This document shows, in pieces, positions 13,301 to 25,380 of a DNA stretch of 64,000 nt. Numbering within the stretch: the stretch's first letter is position 1; each line of letters begins with the position of its first letter. A program made the translations under genes and the position numbers. Source of the DNA: Acanthaster planci (taxonomy: Eukaryota; Echinodermata; Asteroidea; Valvatida; Acanthasteridae); assembly GCF_001949145.1 (NCBI RefSeq), contig NW_019091405.1, positions 467,199-531,198 of the forward strand, read 5' to 3'. A model generated the notes under the pieces. That model saw nothing but the letters and a program-made list of their open reading frames with translations. It ran no database searches and was not told where the DNA came from.

Positions 13301-16300
13301 ACTTCTGGATTCCAGAAGGGAAAAATTTCTTTAAATGTACTATATATAGACTATATACATGTACGTAGAGACAACCTAGTACTTACAGCTACTGTGTATT
13401 CCAACTTGGACAGATCCTCATATGGGATGTATTCCTTGTCGGAAACTACGGCATCTACTTCTGTCTTCAGCCTATCAAGAAAGATTGGGAAAGAAAGATT
13501 GGAGGTAGCACAAAATATCAGGGAGGTTCACTTTCACTGATCAACAGAATGTTTTATCTTGCAGCTGGTCTCCAGAAGTTAGTGCGAGTTGTTTGTTTGG
13601 ATCAAGTCTGATTCAAGATTTAGAGCTAATCAAAGTCCCATAGAGTGGAAAAATTTATGTAATCATCATTCTATGGAACTTGGAAAGAAGGACATTCGCA
13701 AACACAATGCCCTTTCCGCACCTGTGCCGATTACAATACCTCAATGAAATCTAATAGACATATTATTACCTGTACATGACCTCAGGATGCTGGCACAGTT
13801 GTAACATGGTGGATGACAAAAGATTAGCAGTTGTCTCGTTGCCTGTCGTGGGGTATGAGGAAGAGGGAAGATTTACAGCATATAGATTTTACTGGACGCC
13901 ATCTTTGAAGGAATATTCAAACTGCGTTTGCAATGCAAACAGGTGCGTCCGTGTGCAGTGTGCAAATGTTCTCTACTCGCCCGCGTGTTGGTCCAAATAT
14001 CTTCAAAATATGACACAGCTGATGTGCACGTCAAAAAGTTAAAACTAAAAAATGCTGATGTACGTGGTAAGGCCCCCCCCCAAAAAAGTCTTTGGTTTCT
14101 GGTCAGGGGCTGGCTCCAAAAGTGGTGTGCCAAAGTGGCTTTGGTTTTTTTTTACCCTCACCTTTTTCTGGAAATGATGCATGATAATGCACTACGTCCA
14201 TCGCAACTGCATGTGCATGTAACTCCGGCTGCTGCCAACACTAAAATAGACTGTCCACCGCACTTTTACTGTTTAAACTCATTTTCAGCTTGTACATGTA
14301 CATAGGACATAAGACCACCTCATTTGTCAGGTTCCCAGATGTAAATGTATAATACAGAAATGACGTCATGTGAAAAACAGTCTCCGACTAAACATGGGGA
14401 ACTACAGTGACTCCTTTACTGTACATATTACTCAACCATACCTCATCAAAAAACACGTTAAAATTACACAGTAGCAGGATTCCAGTCAATTAAGCAAGCT
14501 GGGCAGCTTTTGGACATTGTTTTATACCAAAGCAAAAACTTTTCTATTTTGCACAGGTCTACAGCGACACGCGCTGACCAGAAACCGGAGACTTATTTTT
14601 GGCCTAATCTGCAGGAAGTGGCTTCATTTGAGAAAGGCCTTTTAATTTTTACCACATTTCATACACAACTAGCCGAACAGGAAAGCACCACTGATCTCGT
14701 AGTTGTCTAGGCTCAAGCAGCAAAATATCTTCAGTGTGATTCATATAAAGAACTCAGATGGCTAACACCGACTCGCAATGACTTGTGGAACTGACTGCTG
14801 ATTCTGCCTAGGTAAGATTAGTTGCATTAGTTTTATTAGGATTATCTCAAGGTTTTTAATGCAATGTGGTTGTTTTATTTTTATGATTTTGGTCTGTGGT
14901 TTGGGGTTGGGTTGGTGCTGGTTGTTCAACTGTTGTTCATTGGTTGTTTCTCAATTCCCTTCAAACTTATGTTTAATGTTTTTTAGTCCTTATGATTTCT
15001 AAATGATGGTTCTTAGAGTTAGTCTTTTTATATGCCATTGAATGATATGTCCAAAGTTTTAACTACGGTACCTTGGTTTTGGCTTTGGTTTTGATGTAAT
15101 TCTCTGTAACAAAATGTGTTAAAGAAATTTTACTTTGATTGGATTATTTTGTTAATAGTTTCAGGAAAGCGACCTAAACATTTTTAAATGGATTTGGCGT
15201 TATATAAGATTATTATTATTAGTAGGATTAGTTTGTCTGGTGGATTCTGTATATCACCGTGGAGCTGAGAACTGTTTAAGCTTTGGCTCCTCGGCAAGAA
15301 AGTTAAATGGGTGTCACTAATGACCTCTGGTAGATAGGAAGACAGGGCAATCTTGAAATACCAAAAGTAATCAATTCTGCTAGTTGAGTTTTGTTGAAAT
15401 CTTAAAAAAAAATGATATGCCACTTGTAGTCCATATCAATATTACAGGGACAGTAGACAAGTAAGGAGACCATACCATCAGTGCAACTTACCAGCCAGGA
15501 AGAAGGTGGTGAACTCATCCACCATTTCTTCCATGTCCAATCCTCCTGTCGCCGAATGCTGGCAGGCTTGAAGGATGAAGGACAGGATGTTGTTGCTGAG
15601 CTCTTCCCCTCTCCCTAAGGCTTTCATCTGCTTCTGGATGATCATCCTTCCGGTCTCTCTTAACTTCTGGATGGCCTGGCGGACCGTGGCGCGATAGTCC
15701 CGTGCTGATCTTGAGGGGTTGCACTAGTCACAAAGCACCAATACTTGCAACAACAATTACAAATGTCCAAAGGTCTTTGGCCAGTTACATCTGTTTTAAA
15801 TTTTATTGCAATAAAGCACCCAAATGTCAGAAAAAGGTTACACCTTACTTGAGACAACGGAAGTCGCGCACAGTAAAAATTGGGCAATATTTCATCCTAG
15901 TTTACAGTCAACATATAAACCAAACCATCCACACCTTCAGCTACAGTTCGGTTAATCAATCATACTTTACATGTGTAAAAATAACCAAACATCTGCAGTA
16001 TCCAGAATTGTGAAGACTCAACTCGAGTCCCAAGTTTTAGTGACTCAACTCAAGTTGAGACAGGTAAACTCAAGTCGAGTCACTGTTAGCAAATAATTAG
16101 ACTCAACTTGAGCCCTTCATCTGTAGACCAAGACTCGAGTCCCAAAAATAAAAGCAAACTTCTTTGCGAAAAATTATTTGTAATGACTCATAGTGCAGGT
16201 TTATAATGTTCACGTCGTGTTTTTATCAACAAAGGTACTATATGGTGTGACCACGTGTAGGAACCAAGAATTAAATTTAAAATGCAAAAAATAGACTTTC

Positions 16301-19300
16301 TCTTGTTTTTATTTATCAGATTGTATTCAAATATTGGAGACTTGAATTGACTTGAGCTAAAACTTTGCTCAACTCAACTTTGTGCCTAATGATGAAACTT
16401 GAATCACTATGTTACAATGACTCGACTCGAGTCACTATGTTACAAGGGTTTGACTTGACTCAACTCACAAAGCATAGAGACCTATTACACTCTGGCAGTA
16501 TCATGCAGATTTTCATTCTCAAAACCCATGAAAAAGCACATACCAGTCCCTCTTGGCCACATTATTGCAATTCACCTGAAGTGATTACTGCCTAATCCAT
16601 CTTGACCACATTCAAAGATTTTGTGTGGTGTGACCCCATTGTACAAGAACCTAATTACCGGTAATCTGATGTCGCATATTTCTGTAATCTACAGTATACG
16701 GGAGTGGGTCCAGTATACATGAAAGTACTGCTTGAAGAAGATTGGAAAAAAAACAAAGTGGGAAGTACTTTTCTCGGTTTAATGAATTGTTTTACATAAT
16801 TTTCAGCACAACTGATTTCTCCAAAGGTAATTTTCTAATGTAGAGATAGATGGATGGAATGAATTATATTTACAACAGAGCAACAAAGTACCGACCAAAA
16901 CAGACCAGTGGTAATTTCATCAATTTTGAGGTGTCGTGATCACTTTTCTGCACCAGTTTAAATAAGCAGAGGACTTAATACTGAAAGCAATTTCTAAAAA
17001 TATAAGCAACAAGGTGCCCCTTTACCAGTGTTGTATGACTAGAGTCCTGGACTCAGACAATCGAGTCACATTTTTCATGACTCAGACTCAACCCGAGTCA
17101 CATTGGACAATGACTCTGACTCAATCATATTGACTTGGACTTGAGCTTGGTGGCTTGTGACTCGAGTCAAGTATTTTCATTAAACATATTTACCGTATGT
17201 GCCGTCATAAATTAATTTGTATGAACCCGTGCTATCACTGGTTTGCATGCGTGGGGCGTTGTAGCGTTGCACATTTTCCACTTCGCCCATTTATGTAGCC
17301 TACGGCTAAGTATCCACTGATGAGTCCACTAGACACGTCATATTCCATATTTACAAAGTGTGCGACGGTAATCAGACTATGCGCTGGGTGCAAGCACATT
17401 TGTTATTTACACGTGAGTACGGACGTGCATATACAACTTTGATTATGGAAGTTCCTCCATGGTTTGATTCACTTAGAATAATTGACCGAACAACTTGATT
17501 CAAGATTTGTGACTCAGACTCAAGGTTTCTGACTTGTGACTTGGACTCAGACTCGAGGTTTGTAACTCGAGACTTGGACTCTGACTCGAGGCTTCAGACT
17601 TGGGACTCGAACTTGACACTGCTGACTTGACTACAAAACTGCCCTTTACCCAGGTCCAGGGATTCTCAAACTGCTGAGTCAGCGCATTGAGGGCCAAGTC
17701 AAATTCCTTGTTGAATGAAGTGATCTTCTCTGCATCAAATTGGTGGAAGTCTGATCCAAATGCAACCTGCAATGATACACAGAAATTCTGCTAAAATGGT
17801 CTCAAATACTGACATTTACACCATCCCAAGAAAGCTGATTTTCTGTCCAACAAACTAATATCTACACATAAAGAATGGCAATGAGGTCACTAGTGCATAT
17901 CTATCTCCCCTGAGGGGCTCTGAGCGCCCAAAAGATCCTATCTCCCCTGAGGTGGACCTAGAGGGGGCATTTTCCTAGCAAAAGTGGCTTCCTTGGTGGG
18001 AAGTGAATTTTGCCAGTTCACAAATGACTAAGAACTGAAGAATGCATGCATTACAGTCGCGTTTCTACCAGCGACCAAGTGAACACTACCCACCAATATG
18101 GCTCTTTTCAAGTGATCAGGGCCGGGGTGCTTCTGCTCAAGGTGGATTTCCCTTGGCCTTTGCCTCGGAAAATATGGCTGTACCGAGGCTGTGCAAAACA
18201 CCTGATGTCATGCCACTTCAAACATGTTCAGAGCATGGGAGTCACGGTGCTAGTACACGGCCACGCTGGAAGGGCCAACCACGTGTGAGCTACTGACCCA
18301 GCATGTGCTCTATTTTTCAGCATGCCTTTGTGTTCAAACACCAAAGTGTCTCTTACTGACCTTGGCAATGATATCTATAGTGGCCTTGTTCAGTGCCTCA
18401 ATGAGTCGAACACCTGTCTTGCCATCAGCTTTTGACTTGAGGTAACCCACCAATAAATCAGAACTAGAATTGAATTGACTGATGCACGTCTTCAAGTAGC
18501 TTTAAAAAAATGAACCAAAAACCAGGATGACACATTTGGGTAACGAAACTGTCATGCAAAACATACCACAAAGGATATCACAAAGAAACAGATGATGGTT
18601 GCCATTTACCAAAATAATGACACATTCAAGAAACAAATAAATTTATCTTGGATTCCCCTTTTTTACCCTTTATATCCCTTATACAACACTCTTTATAAAA
18701 TCTAATGCAATGGGCACCAACATCTTACGTGAGTCTATCTTTTCCGTTTGCCTTGTTGGTCCATCCATCTTGTTTTAGGTAAGTTTAGGTAATGGAGTCA
18801 AAAAACAAACATTATCCTAATGCATTTCAATTCATCTTGCCCTTTAACCAAGTCCCAGCCTGGCACTACCTCTGGTCCCCACCTTGCACCCAACCTGGCG
18901 GCATTGTCCCTCCCCCCCCTTCCACACTAACAAACAGTTGGAATGATTCAGAGTGCTTACTTTCGGCTAAAAGCTGGGTTGAAAATTTCCCGTCTCTTGA
19001 GCCACAATTCATGATTTGTCTCTGTCACCAGACCTCGGCCCAGAAACCGTGCGCCAAAGATGGACGCAATGCCATCATAATTCCATCCTTTACGATACTT
19101 GAGATTCTCCAGCACGAGGATTTCCTGAATGGGGATACGGAACACTGCCCTGAAATCTCCTCAGCTTGGGAAAAAAAGGTATAATCATTTCCTACACAAT
19201 GATGGAAAATCCCACTCACATCACCTTTTTATTAGTTTTGAAGCAGTTAAACTTAGTTAACATTGGTATACAGAACTAGTTCTGTTTTTTTTGGAGGGGG

Positions 19301-21676
19301 GGAATACTGTAGCGTGTCCTACTTATTGGGCTCTGACGCTGTCACAGAAGCACACAGTCAACCACAAATCGCCGTTCCGGGCAAGAAACCTCTGTTTATT
19401 TTCCCGACGTCAACAAACCTGTTTTTCGTACACAAGCTCTAGACACGAGGTGTCTAGGCGGGGACTGTACAGTTGCGAGGTGGGAAAACCGCGGGCCGTT
19501 CACATACCAGTGGGGGCAGCCAGCTAGCTCCATGCGGGTCCGAGCTGGTGCCCCCACCGGCCGAACCTGCCGGCGCTACAATACACTAACATTAAGTGAA
19601 ATTTGCTTGGCAAACTGAGACCAAGTGGTGCATATGTTACCCAACCTCACAAAATGAGTCACACATTGTAAGAGCCGCTTTGGAGTTCAATGCCTCAAAC
19701 GAACTTGCAAACAGTAAGTCAAAATCTTTTCACCCACACAATGCCCACATTTTTTTTTCATTTGGATGCCATACTGAGTAATACATCACTAAAAGGAGAT
19801 CAGCTCTTTCTGTTTCTAACGGAAACCAAAACTGCATTACTGGTAAAAACAACCTTAAGACTCGTTGTTCGGGATCTGCTTGTCACACATATTTATGCAC
19901 ATTTTATTGACATACCTTAATGACACGGACGTCATGGAAATACACCATGCTTACATGTAATAACCAAACAACGCAAACTGGCCCAAACTCATCAGCCCTG
20001 CATTTAAAGATAGAAAAAGGCATGAACGTCAGTCGAGCCATATCCAAAAGTCTCATCTGTCTATGCGACAAGGCCATAGCCACTGGCTTGCGGCTTTCCA
20101 AAGACAGGCATGTTATTGCCAGCCATAGCCAGAAGTTTTAGGCATGGCCTTACAACATGCACAAGGATAGCAACTTTGGGAATACACAATAACCAAGGCC
20201 AAACTAGAGCAACCCCAAAATTTGGCAATTTCTTTCTTAGCATTTATAAAGAAACAATGTGTGAAAAGATGATTTTGGGACATTTTCTCACTTATTTCCA
20301 AAAACAAGTAAAATGACCCTAAATCTACCCTCATCCCTAAAATAATGGTACACCGGTACAAGGTCATATGAAGAATTCTAAAATGTGTAGCCCCTTAAGA
20401 AATGTTTGCCCCCTCCCCCCCAAAAAAAATTGGGTTCTGAATTCCCCTTTACAGAAGCCAACATTGCAAAACAAAAATTGAACATATGTTTAATCAGGCA
20501 CAAAGGTGCATTTTTAAGGATCTCATTGAAACAAAAAAAAACACATTTCTTTGACCCTTTACATAACCAAAGGGGCAAACATTCCCCCTTTCTTGAATTT
20601 AGAATGAGAAAAGCTTTCTTGCAAATAACATAAGAAGCCCCAAATTGTCACCGCTCAAAAGGAAAATAAAAGGTTATGATAAGAAATTCCCCAAATATTT
20701 GGTCCTTCCCCCTCCCTGGAAACATTGTGTACTCCCCCTCCTAACATGTGGCTCTGAATCCATGCTTGAGTGTGCCAGGGACTGAACGCCACAACAAAAG
20801 CAACATGAATCAATGTAAACAGTTTACTGACCAATCTTTGACAGCATCCTCCATTAATCGGCCTCTGGCTACATAATCCCTTATGTCTGGAATATTCCCC
20901 AGAAAAAAACTGTAGGAGAAACAAAATAAAAAAACTTTGAAGACTCACGCCTATTAAACATACACTGTAGCTCTTTTCAACCAATAAGGGGGTTGCTTCT
21001 GCCAGAGGTGGATAGCCTTGTGTGTACAGGGCACCGTGCCATCTACACCACTTTGGTGAATCACTATACAGTCCAATGACTGACTTGAAACACTGCACTG
21101 CTAGGGGCATCTTGTAACCAAGACTATTACCCACTTTGTTAATGTCCTCACCGCCAGGGATCGACGTCTTGTAACCAAGACTATATTACCCCCTTTGTTA
21201 ATGTCACTGAAAATACCATCTTGCATGTGTTGCACTGTATGAACAAGTTTGCTCTTTACGTTTTATTTCAAGTGAACATCCAACAATGACAATACTGTGA
21301 ATGGCAAAACAATATACCAGCGCATCCTTGATGAGAAGTCAAGTACATGTATGTACCTTCAAGTTCCACTGAATGAAGTGGCAAAGGCTATTCTCTAAAG
21401 GATCAATTTTCAACGATCATAAAAGCAGCACGTTTGTACCATTCATGTGAGCTTGCTACCAGAAATAGCATTCTTCATAGAAGCAAAAAAAAAAATAAAA
21501 AATAAAAAAATAAAATTTTCATGGATGATTACAAACCTCCGTCTCTTTGGTCCAGGGATATGACTGTACTTCCAGTGACGGTAGTGGAAAAAAACAACAG
21601 CGACAATGAATGCAACCAGAGACAATGACAGCAGTGATGAAACGGTTGCCAAGGCAACCATACCAGCAGACACCAT
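10359..21676 (-). CDS. CYP46A1: CYP46A1-like cytochrome P450, right copy, complete, 13 exons
   Basis: Exons 5' to 3': 21537-21676, 20832-20909, 19916-19997, 18961-19124, 18361-18499, 17650-17766, 15492-15723, 13770-13842, 13387-13471, 12660-12770, 12066-12154, 11000-11066, 10359-10529. Phases all agree and give 515 aa (human CYP46A1 has about 500). There is an N-terminal membrane anchor at about residues 7-30, then an IPGPKRR hinge (40-46). P450 motifs: C-helix WLKRR (141-145), I-helix AGNETT (317-322), ExxR ETLR (374-377), FSPDRF (426-431), heme loop FSIGPRNCIG (445-454) with Cys452. The start is the ATG just before the hydrophobic anchor. Probably an ER monooxygenase of sterols or similar lipids (inference). 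Introns carry a solo LTR, two hAT-like MITEs and a hairpin foldback, yet the reading frame is intact. It is tail-to-tail with the left copy. Confidence 0.93.
11613..11793. mobile_element. Foldback MITE, near-complete hairpin (181 bp)
   Basis: The two halves are inverted repeats over almost their full length. The left arm reads TGAGAAACAGGTTTGCGGGT and onward, and its complement ends at TTTCTCA (11793). The inner arm GGTTCTTAAAAGAACC is itself palindromic. The centre is GAGTTAACTC-like. A 12-bp direct repeat AGTACAAAATTT lies at 11602-11613 and 11827-11838. It sits in the intron between P450 exons 12066-12154 and 11000-11066. Confidence 0.75.
15150..15221 (+). repeat. Probable SINE 3' tail
   Basis: AAATGGATTTGGCGTTATAT followed by AAGATTATTATTATTAG resembles the '-gcgctatataa-(att)n' tails of tRNA-derived SINEs. 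No head with A/B boxes is recognisable upstream. Confidence 0.35.
16003..16494. mobile_element. hAT-like non-autonomous element (492 bp)
   Basis: It starts CAGAATTGTGAAG and ends CACTCTG, with an exact 8-bp target duplication GCAGTATC at 15995-16002 and 16495-16502, the size typical of hAT transposons. Both ends are filled with degenerate GACTCGAGTC palindromes, as in the element at 17026-17641; the core is unique and encodes nothing. Located in the P450 intron between exons 17650-17766 and 15492-15723. Confidence 0.82.
17026..17641. mobile_element. hAT-like non-autonomous element (616 bp) at a splice donor
   Basis: Termini CAGTGTTGTA... and ...TACAAAACTG (imperfect inverted repeats of about 10 bp) sit inside an exact 8-bp duplication CCCTTTAC at 17018-17025 and 17642-17649. 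Subterminal arrays of GACTCGAGTC-like repeats (17034-17185 and 17490-17640) flank a unique core. The target site is the 5' splice site of P450 exon 17650-17766: on the - strand the duplicated sequence is GTAAAGGG. Confidence 0.87.
17885..18259. repeat. Diverged relative of the 9184 TIR element
   Basis: The left end has GGTCACTAGTGCA at 17885, followed by TATCTATC as in the 9184 element (CGTCTATG). The right end has GTGCTAGTACAC at 18247-18258, a degenerate inverse of it. The interior shares GGATTTCCCTTGGCC-like blocks. It lies in the P450 intron between exons 18361-18499 and 17650-17766. Confidence 0.4.
19308..19580 (-). repeat. Solo LTR (273 bp), inside P450 intron 3
   Basis: Ends are TGTAGCG...CGCTACA (7-bp inverted termini) with a 4-bp target duplication ATAC at 19304-19307 and 19581-19584. 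It is an inverted homologue of the copy at 25936-26204. The poly(A) signal AATAAA reads on the - strand. It lies in the intron between P450 exons 19916-19997 and 18961-19124. No internal retrotransposon sequence remains. Confidence 0.85.
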
Positions 21677-24280
21677 GATAGACCTGTGTTTGTGATAAAC
21701 CCAACCATTTCAGCACAAGTTAAAACTGATCCCAAAATATTCTTAACAAATGTGATTGAAACTAGTGTGAAAAAAAGGGCATGGATACATTTGAATTAAT
21801 TTAATTCTCATTCCATCAAGTGACCGGGAAACTTTGGTTGATGGGGGAAGAACTAGCCCTCCCCAAAGGGACAAAAGCATTTCGAAAATGAAATAAATCA
21901 GGAGGCTCTTTTTGATGGACTGTGGTAAGAATACATGAAATTTTGACCCAAAGTCATAGCGATCATGTCATATGCCACAAAATAATAGTGAGGTTTGTAG
22001 TATTTCACCCATTCCCAGATATTGATTCCACTTCACAGAGCTACAGCACCATGACCCTCTCTCAGAAAACCCTCCTATTATCCTGGATGTGCAACTCAAG
22101 TCTGAAAACTGATTTCACTGAGGAAACTACTACTGTTTGTTTCATTTTTCTAATCCAGCAAAGATGTATGTTGAACTGAAAAAAGGCCCTCCCTCCTCAA
22201 GACTTAAAAACAAAGGCAGCTCACCAATTATTTTTTTTATGTGGCCTAAGAAAGCCGCCTTTAGCCTTGATATTTGGTCAATGCCTGTGCTAAGCCTTAC
22301 AAAGGCTCAAAGCAGATTTGGGTCAGAAGTGGTCATTTTCTGTCATTGTGTCCTCACTTTTTTTCATTGACTTCAGCAAAGTGGGTCAGTTATGGGCCTT
22401 TCACTGGTTTCAACGTCAAGAGCACTGATGGTGAAAAATGTCACCTACATGTATCGGTAAGTGTGGTCACTTTTAGAATAATGGACAAAATGGCTTTTTC
22501 CCTTAAGTTTTTCAATGATTTTAGCCTAAACCTTTGTCAGTTATGGGCCTCTCACAAATTCTGTATGGACCATTTGCCATTCAAGGTCAACTGTTCCACC
22601 TCAAAAACCCAAAATAAACAAACAGTTGTAACATATATACATGTACAATGATGGACATTCACAATTGAAAGTGGAAGGGTGGTTATAAAAGGCTATGCTT
22701 GTCAAATACAGGACCCCTGGTAACATACTCGACTCGGGACAAACTACATAAACCAGCAGAGAAGCATGATCACTGAATCAGTTTGCAAACTGCAGAGTCA
22801 TGAGGGGGCAAAGGTCAGCTTGGCTTGTGGTCGGTATGCCCCTTGGAAAGAGGTCCATAGGCCTATATACGGACAACACTGATTTTCCCTTTAAATGTTA
22901 TAAAAGCCGTCAGAAAGTGATAACATGCCCTACACAAGTCTCATATGGTTATGCACAGAGGCATCAAGTGTTGTCCGTATATGGAACTCTTTCCCGGCCC
23001 TTTTCATGCAAATTGTGGGAAACGCTTCGTTCAGTACATTTAGCATATTATTAGTTTACATGCACGGACGTGAGGTCAGTTACAATTGCTTCTTACGAGT
23101 CAGGACTTAACTTAATGTTCACTCTCCGAGCTATGAATGAAGTACTGTGCTCAGGGGGCTCGTGGACGACTCGTCGATATATATACGATCCTGTCAGGCC
23201 TGGCGCGGCGTTGTGAAGTATCAGGTCGCGCGGACCGCGGGGACCAAATCACCGTCAAACCGCCACAAACTAGTGACGAGGCTTTTCCAATACTCAACTC
23301 TGTCTCGGGCTATGTCCCTGAAACCAATCCCCGATTGTGGGCCTGAAGCGTTTAAATCTAATTGGATTACTGTAAATTTTTGTTCTTTTGCATCTTATTT
23401 GATGTTTTGTGGCACTATTAGACTAATTAGTCCGCTTACAGCTTCAAAGTCAGGTAGTAAAAAAACAGTTGAAGCCTGAGACGCAGCCGCAGTTGAGTAT
23501 TGGAAAACGGCCATGTACACAAACGCCACTCGTTTGTGCAGCGATGACGTAATTTTTGAACTATTTTTAGATCATGGTTCGCAGATGACATCTATCTCAT
23601 TATCGGCCAAAAATGTCAATACAAATTGCTCTAATTGATCGGATTTTGCAGGAAACATGCTACCCAAGAACTAAATGAAACTTTCCCTTCACTTGTTATA
23701 TATAAAAGCGGATCAAGGGGATTTTTCGGTCGAATCTTGCACGAGATGTGTAGAATTTGGTGGCCCCGGGCACGCGCGAGTCTAATTCTGCCGATGAAAA
23801 CGTTTACGCGAAAAAAATAAAGCTTTGCCAAAGTTTAATTTATGCATGAAAATGTTTCCATTAAAAATCTCCATCGATTCACCGTGGTAAATTTTATGTT
23901 TACCGTGGCGATTTTCCAACATAGCGATCGGAAACAATTTTGTCATAGACTCCAACGGTAACGGTAACGGCGGCGGCCATGGTGGCTGCCGGCATTTCAA
24001 ATCTTGTTATTTTCCCAAAATCGAGCGGGAAAATTACATCATTATCATGTGACCTGATAAAAAAAAAGACGTCTTATGGTCTTGCTGCTTGAACAAGCGA
24101 CATAAGCAGAGAAGTAGGGACGTCGCTAGATTGTGGTTTGGTCCCCGATCTGGTTACATATTATGCGCGTGCAGCAGCCCGATCCACAGGGCATAGAACG
24201 CCAGTTCATATTCAAAACTAAATTTACAGGGGGTTTTCCGTGATCTGCACGGCGCCCGACTATTAATTATTGGCAAATTC
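21677..24280. other. Upstream region of the complete P450
   Basis: 21677-21900 and about 22840-23050 are conserved in the decayed copy at 33.3-33.9 kb and so probably hold 5' UTR/promoter DNA. A block GTCAGTTATGGGCCT is repeated at 22385 and 22540. No gene recognised. Confidence 0.5.
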
Positions 24281-24425
24281 GGAAGGCACTGTTCCAGAAC
24301 CATCAAAATGACATCGTTGTATGACATTTTATAAATAGTGCGCTTGCTTTATTGTTTGACCGGTAAGTCGCCAAAGTGTGCAAAGTGACGAAGTCATTTT
24401 TGGTGGTTCTCGAACAGTGCCTTCC
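24281..24425. mobile_element. Foldback MITE (145 bp)
   Basis: GGAAGGCACTGTTC at 24281-24294 is the exact inverse of GAACAGTGCCTTCC at 24412-24425. Homology continues inward (AGAACCATCAAAATGAC against GTCATTTTTGGTGGTTCT). The centre is unique and noncoding. Confidence 0.65.
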
Positions 24426-24446
24426 GGCACTGAATTCACCCAACGG

Positions 24447-24707
24447 TATCCGCCCGGAGCTGAAGTGCACCCTCACCGGCGAAAGAAAGACAGGTGGTAC
24501 TAACTTTTTCCAACTGGGTTCTTGCACGTGTTCGACGTGCACGCGGAGACCATAGGCTACATTCTTAAATTTGTCACGGTGCGCGCGTACTCAGCATGTT
24601 CCGCGTCAAACACGCATAAACTTGCACGTCTATGCGGTGAATGCGTACCAAAGGACTGTCAATTTCACTTCAAACCACGCCCTCTTTGTACCTGCTCGGA
24701 GCGGATA
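24447..24707 (+). repeat. TIR repeat family 'TATCCGC', longest copy (261 bp)
   Basis: Begins TATCCGCCCGGAGC and ends GCTCGGAGCGGATA (12 of 14 inverted-repeat matches). Related pieces occur at 25128-25209, 26668-26760, 34122-34170 and 55872-56088. It contains CpG-rich ACGTGCACGC and GTCAAACACGCA blocks and no coding frame. The length, inverted ends and dispersed copies suggest a MITE. Confidence 0.6.
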
Positions 24708-25127
24708 GGGAATTTACGCACAGTTGAAGAATTCCAGCCATACCATAAAATTCTATGAAGCCACCATCGATTGTAAAAGAAAATCCTCTGTTTACTTAAT
24801 CTCGCTCATAGAGATTCAAAACAATGCGATTGCAACATTTGACAAGAACAGGTAAGAGCACCAAAGAGCAAAAAAGGTGAACGTATTTGGAAGCACAGTT
24901 GTAAACAAATACAGGCAATGTAAGTGCGTTGTGCGCAATGAGCAATGAACACGCTTCCATCCACCGTTTCGTCCTTTGTTTGCCCATACTTTTCAAAATC
25001 ACGATTATACGCGCGAGACTGGCGGTCTATGCTTTTATAATGTCTGTGGCCAGATTTCGGGCTCGCAAGGAATTGTCGGGTGGAAATTGGATGAACAAAC
25101 CCACATATGGCCCAGCCAGCGGTACGG

Positions 25128-25209
25128 TATCCGCCCCGAGCTGAAGTGCACCCCCAATCGGGGAAAAAAGACAGGTGGTTACAAGCGGGTTCTTGCCACG
25201 GTCGTATAT
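25128..25209 (+). repeat. TATCCGC family, 5' fragment
   Basis: Matches the first 80 or so bases of 24447-24707 in the same orientation: TATCCGCCCCGAGCTGAAG, GACAGGTGGT, GGGTTCTTGC. The 3' half is missing. Confidence 0.55.
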
Positions 25210-25255
25210 AAAAAGAACCCGGACTTGCAACGCCTTTGTATAAAATAGAAGCCAA

Positions 25256-25380
25256 CTAGCGGCCATTTTACCGAGCCGAATACAAATGCGCAGGTTGGCT
25301 TGCTTCTATTGACGCCAGGGAGAACAAAGGCGGGCATTGCCGGGCAAGCTTTGTATTCGACTCGGTAAAATGGCAACTAG
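25256..25380. repeat. Inverted repeat, 31-bp arms
   Basis: CCATTTTACCGAGCCGAATA in arm 25256-25286 is inverted in 25350-25380 (TATTCGACTCGGTAAAATGG), with two or three mismatches over 31 bp. The loop is about 63 bases. A foldback MITE or its remnant. Confidence 0.6.

Noticed and set aside
19125-19149. Longer version of P450 exon 18961-19124, starting at 19149
   Set aside because: Phase does not match the preceding exon, which ends in phase 0, and the extra residues have no counterpart in CYP46; the acceptor at 19125 fits phase and alignment.
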